From contig JAPHSS010000032.1 in NCBI GenBank assembly GCA_026195255.1, positions 1 to 51,555 on the forward strand: DNA of 51,555 nt. The letters run 5' to 3'. Of the stretch, positions 1 to 8,527 are shown one piece after another. Origin of the DNA: Gammaproteobacteria bacterium. GTDB lineage: Bacteria > Pseudomonadota > Gammaproteobacteria > SZUA-229. A model generated the notes under the pieces. The model ran no database searches, had not been told where the DNA came from, and worked only from the letters and a program-made list of their open reading frames with translations. Position numbers and translations under genes: made by a program. Positions within the stretch are counted from its first letter, which is position 1. The number at the start of each line of letters is the position of its first letter.

Positions 1-801
1 ATCAAGAACAACTTTATTATTCATTAACAGAACAACCGTAGACCCCAGATTAAAACGTCCCATTTCAATACCTTTTTTCAGACTAATATCAACATTTTCA
101 TAAGTAGTATGAATAATTTTGTTTTTACTGGGCGGAGTAACTGAACCAGCCCAAACAGTATCAATAGCAGACACATTAACTGCACCAACTAAAATCATAA
201 TCATAGGGCCGTGATCTGTTGTAAATTTACATACCAGTCTTTCATTTCGAGCAAATAACCTGGGCACAGTATTAACGGTATGAGGCGCAACACTAAACAG
301 ACGACCAGGCACATATACCATATCAGTCAGTTTGCCATCTATTGGCATATGAATACGGTGATAATCTCGGGGAGACAAATAGATAGTAGCAAAACTTGCA
401 TTGGTGAAATCATCGGCAAGTTCGTTAATTCCGCCAACCAGCTCCAGCAAACTGTAGTCCTGTCCTTTTGCCTGAAATACGCGGCCATTTTCTATAGCTT
501 GCGCCTGGCTAACTTTACCATCGACAGGGCAGGCCATGGTATTTTTTGTGTCGTCAATTAAGCGAGCGCTGGGTTTTAAAGCACGCGTAAAAAAAGCATT
601 AAGCGTTTCATAAGCGTATGGGTTTTCTTCGACTGCTTCAGACATATTAACTTCATGAAGTGATAAATATATTTTTAATGTGAAGTTTTTTACAGGCGCC
701 CATTTTATACGTGCGATTTTAAATACCACTGCTGAAATTAAGTGGTGAGGTAAAAAATAAAAAGGTGTTGATTTTAGATAGTCAGTAAATGATGCTTTCA
801 T
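1..801 (-). CDS. psd: Phosphatidylserine decarboxylase proenzyme (C-terminus outside window)
   Basis: This membrane-associated enzyme decarboxylates phosphatidylserine to phosphatidylethanolamine using a pyruvoyl group made by self-cleavage. Reading from ATG at 799-801, 267 codons are open to the window edge with no stop, so the short tail after the cleavage site is missing. The self-processing motif LGST is at residues 252-255 (bases 37-48), the same position as the known Gly253/Ser254 site of the E. coli enzyme. Asp94 in CPVDGK and the His pair in YHRIHMP (148, 151) match the catalytic positions of the family. The N-terminal 45 residues are hydrophobic and basic, as expected for the beta chain. 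Identification is firm; only the C-terminal end is unseen. Confidence 0.95.
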   Translation of the reverse strand, partial: MKASFTDYLKSTPFYFLPHHLISAVVFKIARIKWAPVKNFTLKIYLSLHEVNMSEAVEENPYAYETLNAFFTRALKPSARLIDDTKNTMACPVDGKVSQAQAIENGRVFQAKGQDYSLLELVGGINELADDFTNASFATIYLSPRDYHRIHMPIDGKLTDMVYVPGRLFSVAPHTVNTVPRLFARNERLVCKFTTDHGPMIMILVGAVNVSAIDTVWAGSVTPPSKNKIIHTTYENVDISLKKGIEMGRFNLGSTVVLLMNNKVVLD

Positions 802-826
802 AATTTATATCGTAAGTAGTCAGTGG

Positions 827-1291
827 TTACATGCCGCCGCATTTTCCAGCAGCACATTTCATGCCGCGAGATCGAGTCTTTTTTATGCTTACTTCAAGTT
901 TTATGCTTTCATTATTTGAAAGAGTAAAATTCAGCTTAATTTTTTCACCCTGTTTGAACCATTTTGATGGTTTAATTAACATTAAGTGGTAACCACCAGG
1001 TTCCAGTATTAGTTTACCATTGGCCGGGATGCTTAACTGTTTCTGAGGTAACATTTTGGCGAAACCGTCAACTTCTTTAGAAAGGTGCATTTCTATCGAT
1101 TTGAATGACGGACTTTTTATATCAATAATATCAATCTGTTCATTACCTGTATTATTAATCTCCATATAAGCCGCCATAACGCTGGCGCCTGGAGGGGCTT
1201 CAGGAATTCGTGGATTGCTGAAGTTTAAACTATCAGCCGCACATATATTGAAACTGAGCAGCAGACCAAGAAGAAGATATAATTGTTTCAT
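827..1291 (-). CDS. PCu(A)C-family periplasmic copper chaperone with a Cys-containing tail
   Basis: The 154-residue protein has an N-terminal signal peptide (hydrophobic run to about residue 18, cut near CAA-DS) and one PCu(A)C (DUF461) domain. Family members carry Cu(I) in the periplasm, usually to cytochrome oxidase, and bind it through Met and His. Visible candidate ligands are Met43 in YMEINN, the region IEMHL, and the C-terminal HLMLI motif. The last 15 residues add a second possible thiol site, MKCAAGKCGGM, which is not part of the core domain. It lies between psd (25 bp away, same strand) and the divergent prmB. Function is inferred from the family; the partner oxidase or pump is not in view. 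Confidence 0.85.
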   Translation of the reverse strand: MKQLYLLLGLLLSFNICAADSLNFSNPRIPEAPPGASVMAAYMEINNTGNEQIDIIDIKSPSFKSIEMHLSKEVDGFAKMLPQKQLSIPANGKLILEPGGYHLMLIKPSKWFKQGEKIKLNFTLSNNESIKLEVSIKKTRSRGMKCAAGKCGGM

Positions 1292-1397
1292 TAATTTAAG
1301 TTTCTATTTAAATACATATAAGGCTCGTGATTATATTCGTCACAGGGTAATATTTAAACACATATATCAATCAACATTTTTTAGCAGGTTTTTAAGC

Positions 1398-2303
1398 ATG
1401 TCTACACAAGCACCTCCCGAAGAGCTAAAAACCATAAAAGATTATATCCGTTGGGGTGTGAGCCGGTTTAATCAGGCAGGTTTGTATTATGGACATGGTA
1501 TGTCCAGTGCATTGGATGAGGTTGTTTATTTAAGTTTGTTTGCGCTTAATTTACCTCATGATTTTGCTGAAACTTATTTTGATAGTGCATTAACCAATGC
1601 AGAAAAACAGGCTGTTCATGCGCTGTTGAGGCGTCGTATAGATGAGCGGTTGCCCGCATCCTATCTGACTGGTGAGGCATGGTTTGCAGGTTTGCCTTTT
1701 GTGGTAAATGAAAATGTTCTGGTGCCTCGTTCACCCATTGCAGAGCTGATCGAAAAACATTTTGCACCCTGGGTTGAGGCTGAATCAGTCGAAAACATAC
1801 TTGATTTGTGTTGTGGCAGTGGCTGTATAGGCATTGCCTGTGCAACCAATTTTGACTGGGCATATGTAGATATGGTGGATATTTCACCACAGGCTATAGA
1901 GGTGGCTGCAGAAAATATTCAGCGACATCAACTAGATGACCGTGTGAGTGTTATTGAATCGGATCTTTTTCAAAATGTGCCGCAGCGACATTACGATATT
2001 ATCGTTAGTAATCCACCCTATGTTGATGCTGAAGATATGGCTGATTTACCTGATGAATATTTACATGAGCCTGAACTGGGGCTTGCTGCAGGTGATGATG
2101 GCCTGGATCTGGTAGTTCCTATATTGCAGCAAGCTAGAAAATATTTAACTGATCAGGGTGTGATTATTGTTGAAGTTGGAAATTCCCAGCACGCTTTGCA
2201 GGAAGCGTATCCTCATGTGCCATTTTACTGGCTTGATTTTGAGAAAGGCGGTTCTGGTATTTTTCTGTTAACAGCTGAGCAACTTGATGAGTTTGATTTT
2301 TAG
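1398..2303 (+). CDS. prmB: Ribosomal protein L3 N5-glutamine methyltransferase
   Basis: This SAM-dependent methyltransferase modifies a glutamine of ribosomal protein L3. The 301-residue product has an N-terminal helical domain (MSTQAPPEELKTIKDYIRWG) and a Rossmann methyltransferase domain. The SAM loop is DLCCGSGCIGI, and the catalytic NPPY motif sits in IVSNPPYVDAED. The frame is open further upstream, but a start at 1215 would run through the divergent copper-chaperone gene, and the PrmB family begins at the ATG chosen here. PrmB usually precedes aroC; here the histidine kinase gene lies between them on the other strand, its stop only 3 bp from the prmB stop. PrmC is the paralogue to exclude, and the N-terminal domain favours PrmB. 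Confidence 0.93.
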   Translation: MSTQAPPEELKTIKDYIRWGVSRFNQAGLYYGHGMSSALDEVVYLSLFALNLPHDFAETYFDSALTNAEKQAVHALLRRRIDERLPASYLTGEAWFAGLPFVVNENVLVPRSPIAELIEKHFAPWVEAESVENILDLCCGSGCIGIACATNFDWAYVDMVDISPQAIEVAAENIQRHQLDDRVSVIESDLFQNVPQRHYDIIVSNPPYVDAEDMADLPDEYLHEPELGLAAGDDGLDLVVPILQQARKYLTDQGVIIVEVGNSQHALQEAYPHVPFYWLDFEKGGSGIFLLTAEQLDEFDF

Positions 2304-2306
2304 CTT

Positions 2307-3401
2307 TTAAACGGGCTTAAGTTTGAATATGGGTAATTTAAACCAGAAACTAGTGCCTCTGTCGTTATTGTTCATGGCGTCTAATTCACCTTCATGTAAA
2401 TCAATCAGCTGTTTACAAATAGATAAACCCAGACCCGTGTGTGATTCATTATTAGTTGGTTTGTTGCTCAGTTCTGAATTTTTTACAAATAACTGATCAA
2501 AGTCGCTGTCTTTTAAACCCGGGCCGGTATCTGAAACAATAACCGATACACTGTCATCACTTACTTTAGTGCTGATTGTAATGGTGTCATTTGCTGAACA
2601 AAATTTAACGGCATTATCGACCAGGTTGTCGAGTACCTGGGCGATCCGCGAACGATCAACTTCAATAGTTGGCGTATTTTGTTCTATTTTGCTCACCAGG
2701 GTGATACGCTTTTCACTGGCATAGGCCAGATGCCTGTTGATGGTTTCTGAAATAAGCGGTTCTATCTGGATAGGAATTTTTGTTAGCCTTATCTGTACAA
2801 AACCGCCTGCCTGAGCGTTTAAAATGCACTCTACAATTGAGTTCATATAATTTGCCGATTGAGCAATGGTGCTGAAATTCCTAATTATTTCATCTTCATC
2901 CAGGGCTTGATTCGTGGCTACTTTCAAACGCGATGTGGCAGCAGCATCCTGAATTACGGCGATAGGTTTGCGTAAGTCATGGCTGGCGGTTGTGAGAAAT
3001 TCGTTATTTAATGCAGATAGTTGTTTCAGACTTAACTGGGTTTGCAGGCGAGCAATTAATATCGGGAAATTAATAGGTTTGGAAACATAGTCATTCGCGC
3101 CCAGTTCTAATGCGCGTACGATACGTTGGTCTTCATCAATAGCAGTAACCATAATAATGGGTAACTCAACCATTGAGTGAGACTGTCGCAAGGTGTGTAA
3201 TACCTGTAGGCCCATAACCTCCGGCAGCATAATATCTAACAGAATTATGTCAGGTTTTTTTTCTTCCACCATGTCTAGAGCCTGCTGGCCATCAACAGCA
3301 AACCTCAGATTGTAATTACAGGACTGCAATCGCAGAGCCATAATTTCCCTGTTGAATTCTTCGTCTTCGACAATCAGCACGTCAGGAGTTGAAAAGTACA
3401 T
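2307..3401 (-). CDS. Receiver-first hybrid histidine kinase without sensor domain
   Basis: The 364-residue cytoplasmic protein starts with a CheY-like receiver domain (about residues 5-125) with acidic pocket VEDEE, phospho-acceptor Asp56 in LLDIMLP and Lys108 in SKPINF. A histidine kinase core follows: the H-box ASHDLRKP puts the phosphorylated His at 141, and the HATPase domain shows the N-box [10 protein letters not shown], the G1 motif [10 protein letters not shown] and the G2 motif [10 protein letters not shown]. There is no membrane segment and no PAS or GAF sensor, so the receiver probably acts as the input. It is convergent with prmB and its start lies about 110 bp from the divergent aroC start. 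No partner regulator is adjacent. The signal and output are unknown. Confidence 0.85.
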   Translation of the reverse strand: MYFSTPDVLIVEDEEFNREIMALRLQSCNYNLRFAVDGQQALDMVEEKKPDIILLDIMLPEVMGLQVLHTLRQSHSMVELPIIMVTAIDEDQRIVRALELGANDYVSKPINFPILIARLQTQLSLKQLSALNNEFLTTASHDLRKPIAVIQDAAATSRLKVATNQALDEDEIIRNFSTIAQSANYMNSIVECILNAQAGGFVQIRLTKIPIQIEPLISETINRHLAYASEKRITLVSKIEQNTPTIEVDRSRIAQVLDNLVDNAVKFCSANDTITISTKVSDDSVSVIVSDTGPGLKDSDFDQLFVKNSELSNKPTNNESHTGLGLSICKQLIDLHEGELDAMNNNDRGTSFWFKLPIFKLKPV

Positions 3402-3514
3402 GGTTTCTATTTTATTATTTGCTTCATTCCACTATAAAGGTTTTTACCACCGGCTGGCAAGCCGATATGTTAATATCCAGTTCAGGTAAATGCATTAGTC
3501 TAAGAGGAAGTAAA

Positions 3515-4615
3515 TTGTCAGGAAATACTTTAGGTAAATTATTCACTGTAACAACCAGTGGTGAGTCACATGGCCCTGCCTTAATGGCAATAGTTGATGG
3601 CTGTCCTCCTGGAATTGAACTGTCTGAAGCAGATTTGCAGACTGAACTTGATCGGCGTAGGCCCGGCACTTCCCGGCATACTACTCAACGACGTGAGCCG
3701 GATCAGGTGAAAATTCTTTCTGGCATTTTTGAAGGCAAAACAACCGGCACTCCGATTGGTTTGCTGATTGAAAATGTTGACCAGCGCTCGAAAGATTACG
3801 GCAATATTGCCAATACCTTCAGGCCCGGACATGCTGATTATACTTATACGCAAAAGTATGGGTTCCGTGATTATCGTGGTGGTGGTCGTTCATCAGCAAG
3901 AGAAACCGCAATGCGCGTGGCAGCCGGCGCAATCGCAAAAAAATATCTTAAAGATACATACAATATTTTAATTCGTGGTTATCTGTCCAAGTTAGGGCCC
4001 ATAGAGGCAGAGCAGCATGACTGGGACCAGGTAAGTCAAAATCCTTTCTTTAGTCCGGATATTAATAAAGTAAAAGAAATGGAAGATTATATGGATGCCT
4101 TACGTAAAGAAGGCAACTCTGTAGGCGCAAGGATATCTGTTGTCGCAGAAGGTGTACCGCCAGGCCTGGGTGAGCCTGTTTTTGATCGTTTAGATGCAGA
4201 AATATCATATTCCATGATGACGATTAATGCGGCTAAAGGTGTAGAAATCGGTGGTGGTTTTTCCTGTGTAGAGGCTAAAGGTACAGAGTTTCGTGATGAA
4301 ATCACGCCGGATGGTTTTTTGAGTAATCATGCAGGTGGAATTTTGGGTGGCATAAGCTCAGGACAAAATATTGTTGTGCATACGGCTTTTAAACCCACTA
4401 CGAGTATGCGATTGCCAGGCAGAAGTGTTGATATAAATGGTGAGCCAATGGAAGTTGTTACACATGGGCGTCATGATCCGTGTGTTGGAATTCGTGCTAC
4501 CCCAATTTGTGAAGCCATGTTGGCTTTAACACTGGCAGATCACATGATGAGATTTAATGCCCAATGTGGTGATGTTGAATGTGCGACGCCTGTTATTCCG
4601 GCGGGTGATGAATAA
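3515..4615 (+). CDS. aroC: Chorismate synthase
   Basis: This enzyme converts 5-enolpyruvylshikimate-3-phosphate to chorismate, the branch point for aromatic amino acids and folate, using reduced FMN. The protein begins SGNTLGKLF and carries the family signatures [24 protein letters not shown] and the [20 protein letters not shown] segment. Its 366 residues compare with about 360 in E. coli. I chose the TTG at 3515-3517 because it is preceded by AGAGGAAG at normal ribosome-binding distance and because the family starts at this point; the frame extends to 3389 with no homologous sequence. It feeds the tryptophan genes at 17-20 kb but is not in their operon. Confidence 0.95.
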   Translation: MSGNTLGKLFTVTTSGESHGPALMAIVDGCPPGIELSEADLQTELDRRRPGTSRHTTQRREPDQVKILSGIFEGKTTGTPIGLLIENVDQRSKDYGNIANTFRPGHADYTYTQKYGFRDYRGGGRSSARETAMRVAAGAIAKKYLKDTYNILIRGYLSKLGPIEAEQHDWDQVSQNPFFSPDINKVKEMEDYMDALRKEGNSVGARISVVAEGVPPGLGEPVFDRLDAEISYSMMTINAAKGVEIGGGFSCVEAKGTEFRDEITPDGFLSNHAGGILGGISSGQNIVVHTAFKPTTSMRLPGRSVDINGEPMEVVTHGRHDPCVGIRATPICEAMLALTLADHMMRFNAQCGDVECATPVIPAGDE

Positions 4616-4848
4616 ATATTAAAGAAAAAAACGGAAAAGAAAACGCAAATGAACGCAAATAAACGCAAATGTTTATATTGTGTGCCTGCGGCACATAATA
4701 CTAATAGTCGCCTTATTAGCGCTCATTTGCGTACATTTACTACGCGCTCCTGCGCTTCGCTCTTTCAGGGCCGCACTAATGTGCGTTCAAAATATTCCCT
4801 ACATTTTAGCGCGACTTCTTATCGTTTTTCTTTTCCTGTCAATCACGC
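4616..4848. repeat. MITE-like palindromic intergenic element
   Basis: This gap between aroC and the MFS gene is a nested palindrome. Near-inverted ends are 4631-4645 (ACGGAAAAGAAAACG) and 4823-4839 (reverse complement ACAGGAAAAGAAAAACG). Three 10-bp tandem units of the AAACGCAAAT type fill 4641-4670, and an inverted match to them (CATTTGCGT) lies near 4725-4735. Internal hairpins are 4681-4695 (TGTGCC-TGC-GGCACA), 4701-4719 (CTAATA/TATTAG) and 4773-4784 (GCAC-TAAT-GTGC). No convincing protein is encoded. It looks like a small non-autonomous repeat rather than a simple terminator. Copy number elsewhere in the genome is unknown. Confidence 0.55.
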
Positions 4849-6024
4849 ATGACTAAGCAAATGCCTTACTGGCGACTATCTGGTTTTTACTGGGTTTACT
4901 TCGCATCACTTGGTATTGTCGTACCTTACTGGAGTCTTTATCTAAATTCACTCGGGTTTGATGCAAAATCTATTGGTGAATTAATGGCCATATTGATGGC
5001 CACAAAAATTATTGCGCCTTATTTATGGAGCTGGATTGCTGATCATACTGGCCACTGTATGAAAATAATCCGTATCGCCAGTATTTGTTCCAGTGTTGCC
5101 TTTTTAGGTGTCTTTATTAATTCGAGTTTCTGGTGGCTGGCTGTTGTCATGTTGTTATTCAGCTTTTTCTGGAATGCGACATTGCCACAGTTTGAAGCAA
5201 ATACGATGAATCATTTAGGTGAGTTTACCCATAAATATAGTGTAGTGCGTTTATGGGGGTCATTGGGTTTTGTTTTTTCAGTGATTATTATAGGGACTCT
5301 GCTGGATGAGTATGGTTACCAGTTGGTGCCAGTATCTGTTTTTATAATGTATATATTGATTGTTGTTTATAGTTTTCTGGTTAATGATGCGCCCTGTAAG
5401 GTCACTCATATTGAACATGGCTCCATTTTTAAAGTATTAAAACAGTCACATGTTATTGCTCTTTTGTTAGTTTGTTTTTTAATACAAATGAGCCATGGTC
5501 CGTATTACACTTTTTATTCTATATACCTTAAGCAATTTGATTATAGTAACGCAGCTCTGGGCTGGTTATGGGCATTAGGTGTCATTGCGGAAATCATTTT
5601 GTTTTTGTTTATGCATAAACTAATGCCAAAATATGCGCCAAGGTTATTACTCATTGTTGCTCTGGGTTTAACGACTATACGCTGGTTGTTAATTGGCTCA
5701 TATGTTGATAATTTATTAATGATTATTTTTGCCCAGTGTTTACATGCGGCAAGTTTTGGTTTGTATCATGCGGTAGCTATTGAATTATTTCATCAGAAAT
5801 TTAAAGGTAAATTACAGGGCCGTGGGCAGGCCTTGTATTCTGCGATTAGTTTTGGTGCGGGTGGTGCTGTTGGCACATTACTGAGTGGGGCCTACTGGGA
5901 TACTTATTCACCGCAGCTTATATTCGGTGCGGCGGCGACAACTTCATTTGTGGCACTTCTGATTGTATTAAAATTTACAAATCTGGAAAATAAAGCAGCC
6001 ATTCATCAGTCTTTAAAAACCTGA
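4849..6024 (+). CDS. MFS transporter, HcaT / MFS_1-like type
   Basis: The 391-residue integral membrane protein has about twelve hydrophobic segments. It opens with YWRLSGFYWVYFASLGIVVP, typical of the phenylpropionate-permease (HcaT) branch of the major facilitator superfamily. The first cytoplasmic loop shows WSWIADHTGH, the position of the classic G-x-x-x-D-R/K motif, and later segments carry the RGQALYSAISFGAGGAVG signature found in LacY/HcaT-like carriers. The substrate cannot be read from the sequence; annotation as a phenylpropionate transporter would be by family only. It follows aroC after the palindromic element and is convergent with slyD. Confidence 0.8.
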   Translation: MTKQMPYWRLSGFYWVYFASLGIVVPYWSLYLNSLGFDAKSIGELMAILMATKIIAPYLWSWIADHTGHCMKIIRIASICSSVAFLGVFINSSFWWLAVVMLLFSFFWNATLPQFEANTMNHLGEFTHKYSVVRLWGSLGFVFSVIIIGTLLDEYGYQLVPVSVFIMYILIVVYSFLVNDAPCKVTHIEHGSIFKVLKQSHVIALLLVCFLIQMSHGPYYTFYSIYLKQFDYSNAALGWLWALGVIAEIILFLFMHKLMPKYAPRLLLIVALGLTTIRWLLIGSYVDNLLMIIFAQCLHAASFGLYHAVAIELFHQKFKGKLQGRGQALYSAISFGAGGAVGTLLSGAYWDTYSPQLIFGAAATTSFVALLIVLKFTNLENKAAIHQSLKT

Positions 6025-6047
6025 TCAAGGCCTGCCGAATTTAGATT

Positions 6048-6536
6048 TTAGTGGTTATGTCCACAGCTTTCACCTTGCGCATGTATATGCCCGTGGCTTA
6101 ACTCTTCTTTTGTGGCGTCTCTAACATCTATAACCTCTACAGAATAATTTAAAGTTACACCGGCTAGTGGTGGGTTACCGTCAATGGTTACATCATCACC
6201 ATTGATTTCACTAATTGTAATTAAAACCGGGTTTCCATCATCGCCTTCTGCATGAAACTGCATGCCTACTTCGATTTTTTCTTCACCGAATGCACTGCGA
6301 CTTATTGTTTGTGTAATAGCCGCATTATATTCACCGTAAGCATCTTTAGGTTCAAGTACCAGTTCAAACTTATCACCTTTGGTTTTGTTGTCTAGTGCAG
6401 CTTCAAGCCCCGGGATGATATTGCTGTGACCATGTAGATAGATGAAACTCGAGTCTTTTGATTCATCAATTAACTTACCTTCATCGTCTTTTAATGTGTA
6501 ATTGATGGTAATGGCTTTGTCGGTGGTTATATTCAT
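6048..6536 (-). CDS. slyD: FKBP-type peptidyl-prolyl isomerase, SlyD-like
   Basis: This cytoplasmic prolyl isomerase and chaperone has 162 residues. The FKBP core is split by an insert-in-flap (IF) domain. Recognisable parts are ITINYTLKDDEGKLID at the N-terminus, YLHGHSNIIPGLEAAL, the IF region with EPKDAYGEYN, and GNPPLAGVTL leading into the last strand. The C-terminus ends in a short metal-binding tail, HGHIHAQGESCGHNH, shorter than the long tail of E. coli SlyD but of the same type, which in the family binds nickel and links it to hydrogenase maturation. The gene is convergent with the MFS gene and divergent from the HisN-like gene. Confidence 0.9.
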   Translation of the reverse strand: MNITTDKAITINYTLKDDEGKLIDESKDSSFIYLHGHSNIIPGLEAALDNKTKGDKFELVLEPKDAYGEYNAAITQTISRSAFGEEKIEVGMQFHAEGDDGNPVLITISEINGDDVTIDGNPPLAGVTLNYSVEVIDVRDATKEELSHGHIHAQGESCGHNH

Positions 6537-6696
6537 AGCTAGCTCTGTTTGCTCTGTTTGGTTTGAAAAGAGTGAAGATTATATCTTAATTTTGGTTTTT
6601 CTGTATCTATCTTCAAGGGCCAGCTATTATTCGGTCTTCTTAAATAAAAATTGAAGATATATAACATGCCTTATCGAGCGTGTTTGAAGATAGAAA

Positions 6697-7491
6697 ATGC
6701 CCACACAAAAACAAATTAAAGAATTTAGCGATTTTGCTCATAAAGTCGCCGATGCGGTAGGAAAAATACACCGCAAATACTATCGTCAACCCGTATCTAC
6801 TGAATATAAAGATGATAGTAGTCCCGTGACACAGGTAGATAAAGAGTCTGAAGCAGTAATGCGTGAAATGGTTATGAAGCGGTTTCCAGATCATGGCATT
6901 TTAGGTGAAGAATATCCTGCGCATCAGGCTGACGCTGAGTTTGTCTGGGTGATTGACCCGGTTGATGGCACTAAGTATTTCATGACCGGGCACCCGACAT
7001 TTGCCCTGTTGTTGGGTCTGGCATGTCAGGGCGAGTTTATACTGGGGGTTATTGACCAGGCTATTTCACGTGAAAGATGGATTGGTGCTGATGGTGATGG
7101 CGCGTTTTTAAATGGTCAGAGAGTGCTAACGCGTAAATGCGCATCTGTCGATAAAGCAATAATTGCACGTGCTGGTTTTGAGTGGCATACAGAAGGCAGA
7201 GACCACTATATAGATAAGGTGTGGAAAGCCAGCCATTGGGCGCAATGGGGTGTAGCGCCCTATGATTATGGATTACTAGCTGCGGGGCACCTGGATATGG
7301 TGATAACCGCAGGGCCATTAGTGCACGATTATGCCGCACTGGGGCCTATTATAAATAATGCAGGTGGTTTAATTACCGACTGGTATGGAAATAAATTAAC
7401 GCTGACTTCGCCTAATCATGTTATTGCAGTGGGTAACCCTGAACTCATGCCTGAAATCCTGCAGATACTAAATTTTCCTGTTGATGCTTAA
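6697..7491 (+). CDS. hisN: Inositol-monophosphatase-family phosphatase, probably histidinol-phosphatase HisN
   Basis: This Mg2+-dependent phosphatase of the IMPase fold has 264 residues. Metal ligands are visible as Glu71 in GEEYP and as Asp87 and Asp90 in IDPVDGTKYF, with the third Asp in the late VHDYAAL motif. The segment WGVAPYDYGLLAAGHLDMVI resembles the HisN-type (histidinol-phosphate phosphatase) version rather than SuhB, which carries other sequence here. If correct it performs the penultimate step of histidine synthesis. It stands alone, with no other his genes in the window, and is divergent from slyD across a 160-bp gap. A broader sugar- or inositol-phosphatase role cannot be excluded. 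Confidence 0.7.
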   Translation: MPTQKQIKEFSDFAHKVADAVGKIHRKYYRQPVSTEYKDDSSPVTQVDKESEAVMREMVMKRFPDHGILGEEYPAHQADAEFVWVIDPVDGTKYFMTGHPTFALLLGLACQGEFILGVIDQAISRERWIGADGDGAFLNGQRVLTRKCASVDKAIIARAGFEWHTEGRDHYIDKVWKASHWAQWGVAPYDYGLLAAGHLDMVITAGPLVHDYAALGPIINNAGGLITDWYGNKLTLTSPNHVIAVGNPELMPEILQILNFPVDA

Positions 7492-7506
7492 TAATTAGGC
7501 GTCTTA

Positions 7507-8379
7507 TCAGGACTTGTGTTTCTCAAGTTCGAGCAATAACATTTTTGCCGCATTAGATAAGGTTCTGTGCTGATGACTCACAACACCCAGCAGTCTTTCA
7601 AACCCGATGCCTTTGATGTTCATTATGGCTATATCGGGGGTGATCATCGATACCGGTAAAACACTCCAGCCCAGGCCAATGGAGACCATCATTTTAATGG
7701 TTTCCAGGTAATTAGTTTCCATTGCGATATTCAAATTCTGCTGATTCAGGCCCAGTGCCTGTTCTAGCAACTCGCGGGTGAAAGTGTTCTGAGAAGGTAA
7801 AATAGCGGGTATTTTACTGAGCTGTTTTATGCTGATCTGACTGAGATCAGCTTGTGGATGTTGAGTGCTAATAACTATATCCAGTGGGTCGTGCCATATT
7901 ATCTGGCTTTGTAATTGCGGCCAGTTATTCTCAGGTAGTGTGGCTATAGCGAGTTCTACCTCGCCTTTAAGCACGCAATGGCAGGCCTCTTCAGAATCCA
8001 TAAAACGAATATCGAGGTCAACCTCCGAGTGATTACGGGTGAACGCACGCAATACGGGTGGTAAACGATGCAGGCCTATGTGGTGGCTTGTTGCAATGCT
8101 GAGTTTTCCACCCACTTTTTCATTTAAATTACCAATGGCGCGTTTGCTATCTTCCAGTTCAGCTAAAATACGTAATGCACTGGGTAGCAGGGTTTTGCCC
8201 GCTTCCGTTAATAGAACGCTTTTGCCAATACGATCGAACAGGCGAATATTAAGTTCTTTTTCTAACGCTGATATGCGTTTGCTCACAGCGGGTTGAGTAA
8301 TAAACAGTTGCTCAGCCGCTTTGGAAAACGATTTTTTTTCGCTGACTGAGATAAATGCAGATAAGTTTTGAATTTCCAT
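7507..8379 (-). CDS. LysR-type regulator divergent from leuC
   Basis: This 290-residue regulator has an N-terminal winged helix-turn-helix (residues 1-60: MEIQNLSAFISVSEKKSFSKAAEQLFITQPAVSKRI region) and a LysR substrate-binding domain from about residue 90. It is transcribed divergently from leuC across 148 bp that contain a good inverted repeat (see 8398-8414). The same arrangement, a LysR gene back-to-back with leuC, occurs in Pseudomonas. This suggests it controls the leuCDB operon and its own gene, possibly responding to a leucine-pathway intermediate. The ligand is not known from the sequence. Confidence 0.88.
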   Translation of the reverse strand: MEIQNLSAFISVSEKKSFSKAAEQLFITQPAVSKRISALEKELNIRLFDRIGKSVLLTEAGKTLLPSALRILAELEDSKRAIGNLNEKVGGKLSIATSHHIGLHRLPPVLRAFTRNHSEVDLDIRFMDSEEACHCVLKGEVELAIATLPENNWPQLQSQIIWHDPLDIVISTQHPQADLSQISIKQLSKIPAILPSQNTFTRELLEQALGLNQQNLNIAMETNYLETIKMMVSIGLGWSVLPVSMITPDIAIMNIKGIGFERLLGVVSHQHRTLSNAAKMLLLELEKHKS

Positions 8380-8397
8380 GAGGTGTTTATATTCTAT

Positions 8398-8414
8398 TAT
8401 TCCTGTTGGGAATA
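8398..8414. promoter_or_regulatory. Candidate LysR-regulator operator
   Basis: The perfect inverted repeat TATTCC-TGTTG-GGAATA lies 19 bp upstream of the LysR start and about 115 bp upstream of leuC. It contains the T-N11-A spacing expected of LysR-type binding sites. The position suggests autoregulation plus control of leuC. A related half-site, GGAATA, occurs again near 8475. Binding is inferred, not shown. Confidence 0.5.
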
Positions 8415-8527
8415 GTTTATATGAAAAAGATGAATTTGTTTTATGTTTTATTCAGGGATAGAATTTAACATTAGGAATAAGATGACTGTAATATCCAAAA
8501 GACGCTATAGCGGGAGTTTAGAGAAGA

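Noticed and set aside
280-561. 93-codon + strand frame
   Set aside because: It lies antisense within psd, whose motifs are unambiguous.
1215-1397. 61-codon N-terminal extension of prmB
   Set aside because: It overlaps the divergent copper-chaperone start and has no counterpart in the PrmB family.
4641-4670. Three 10-bp repeats as a CRISPR array
   Set aside because: The units are directly tandem without spacers and far too short.
4649-4852. 67-codon frame between aroC and the MFS gene
   Set aside because: It is made of the tandem and palindromic units of the intergenic repeat and resembles no protein.
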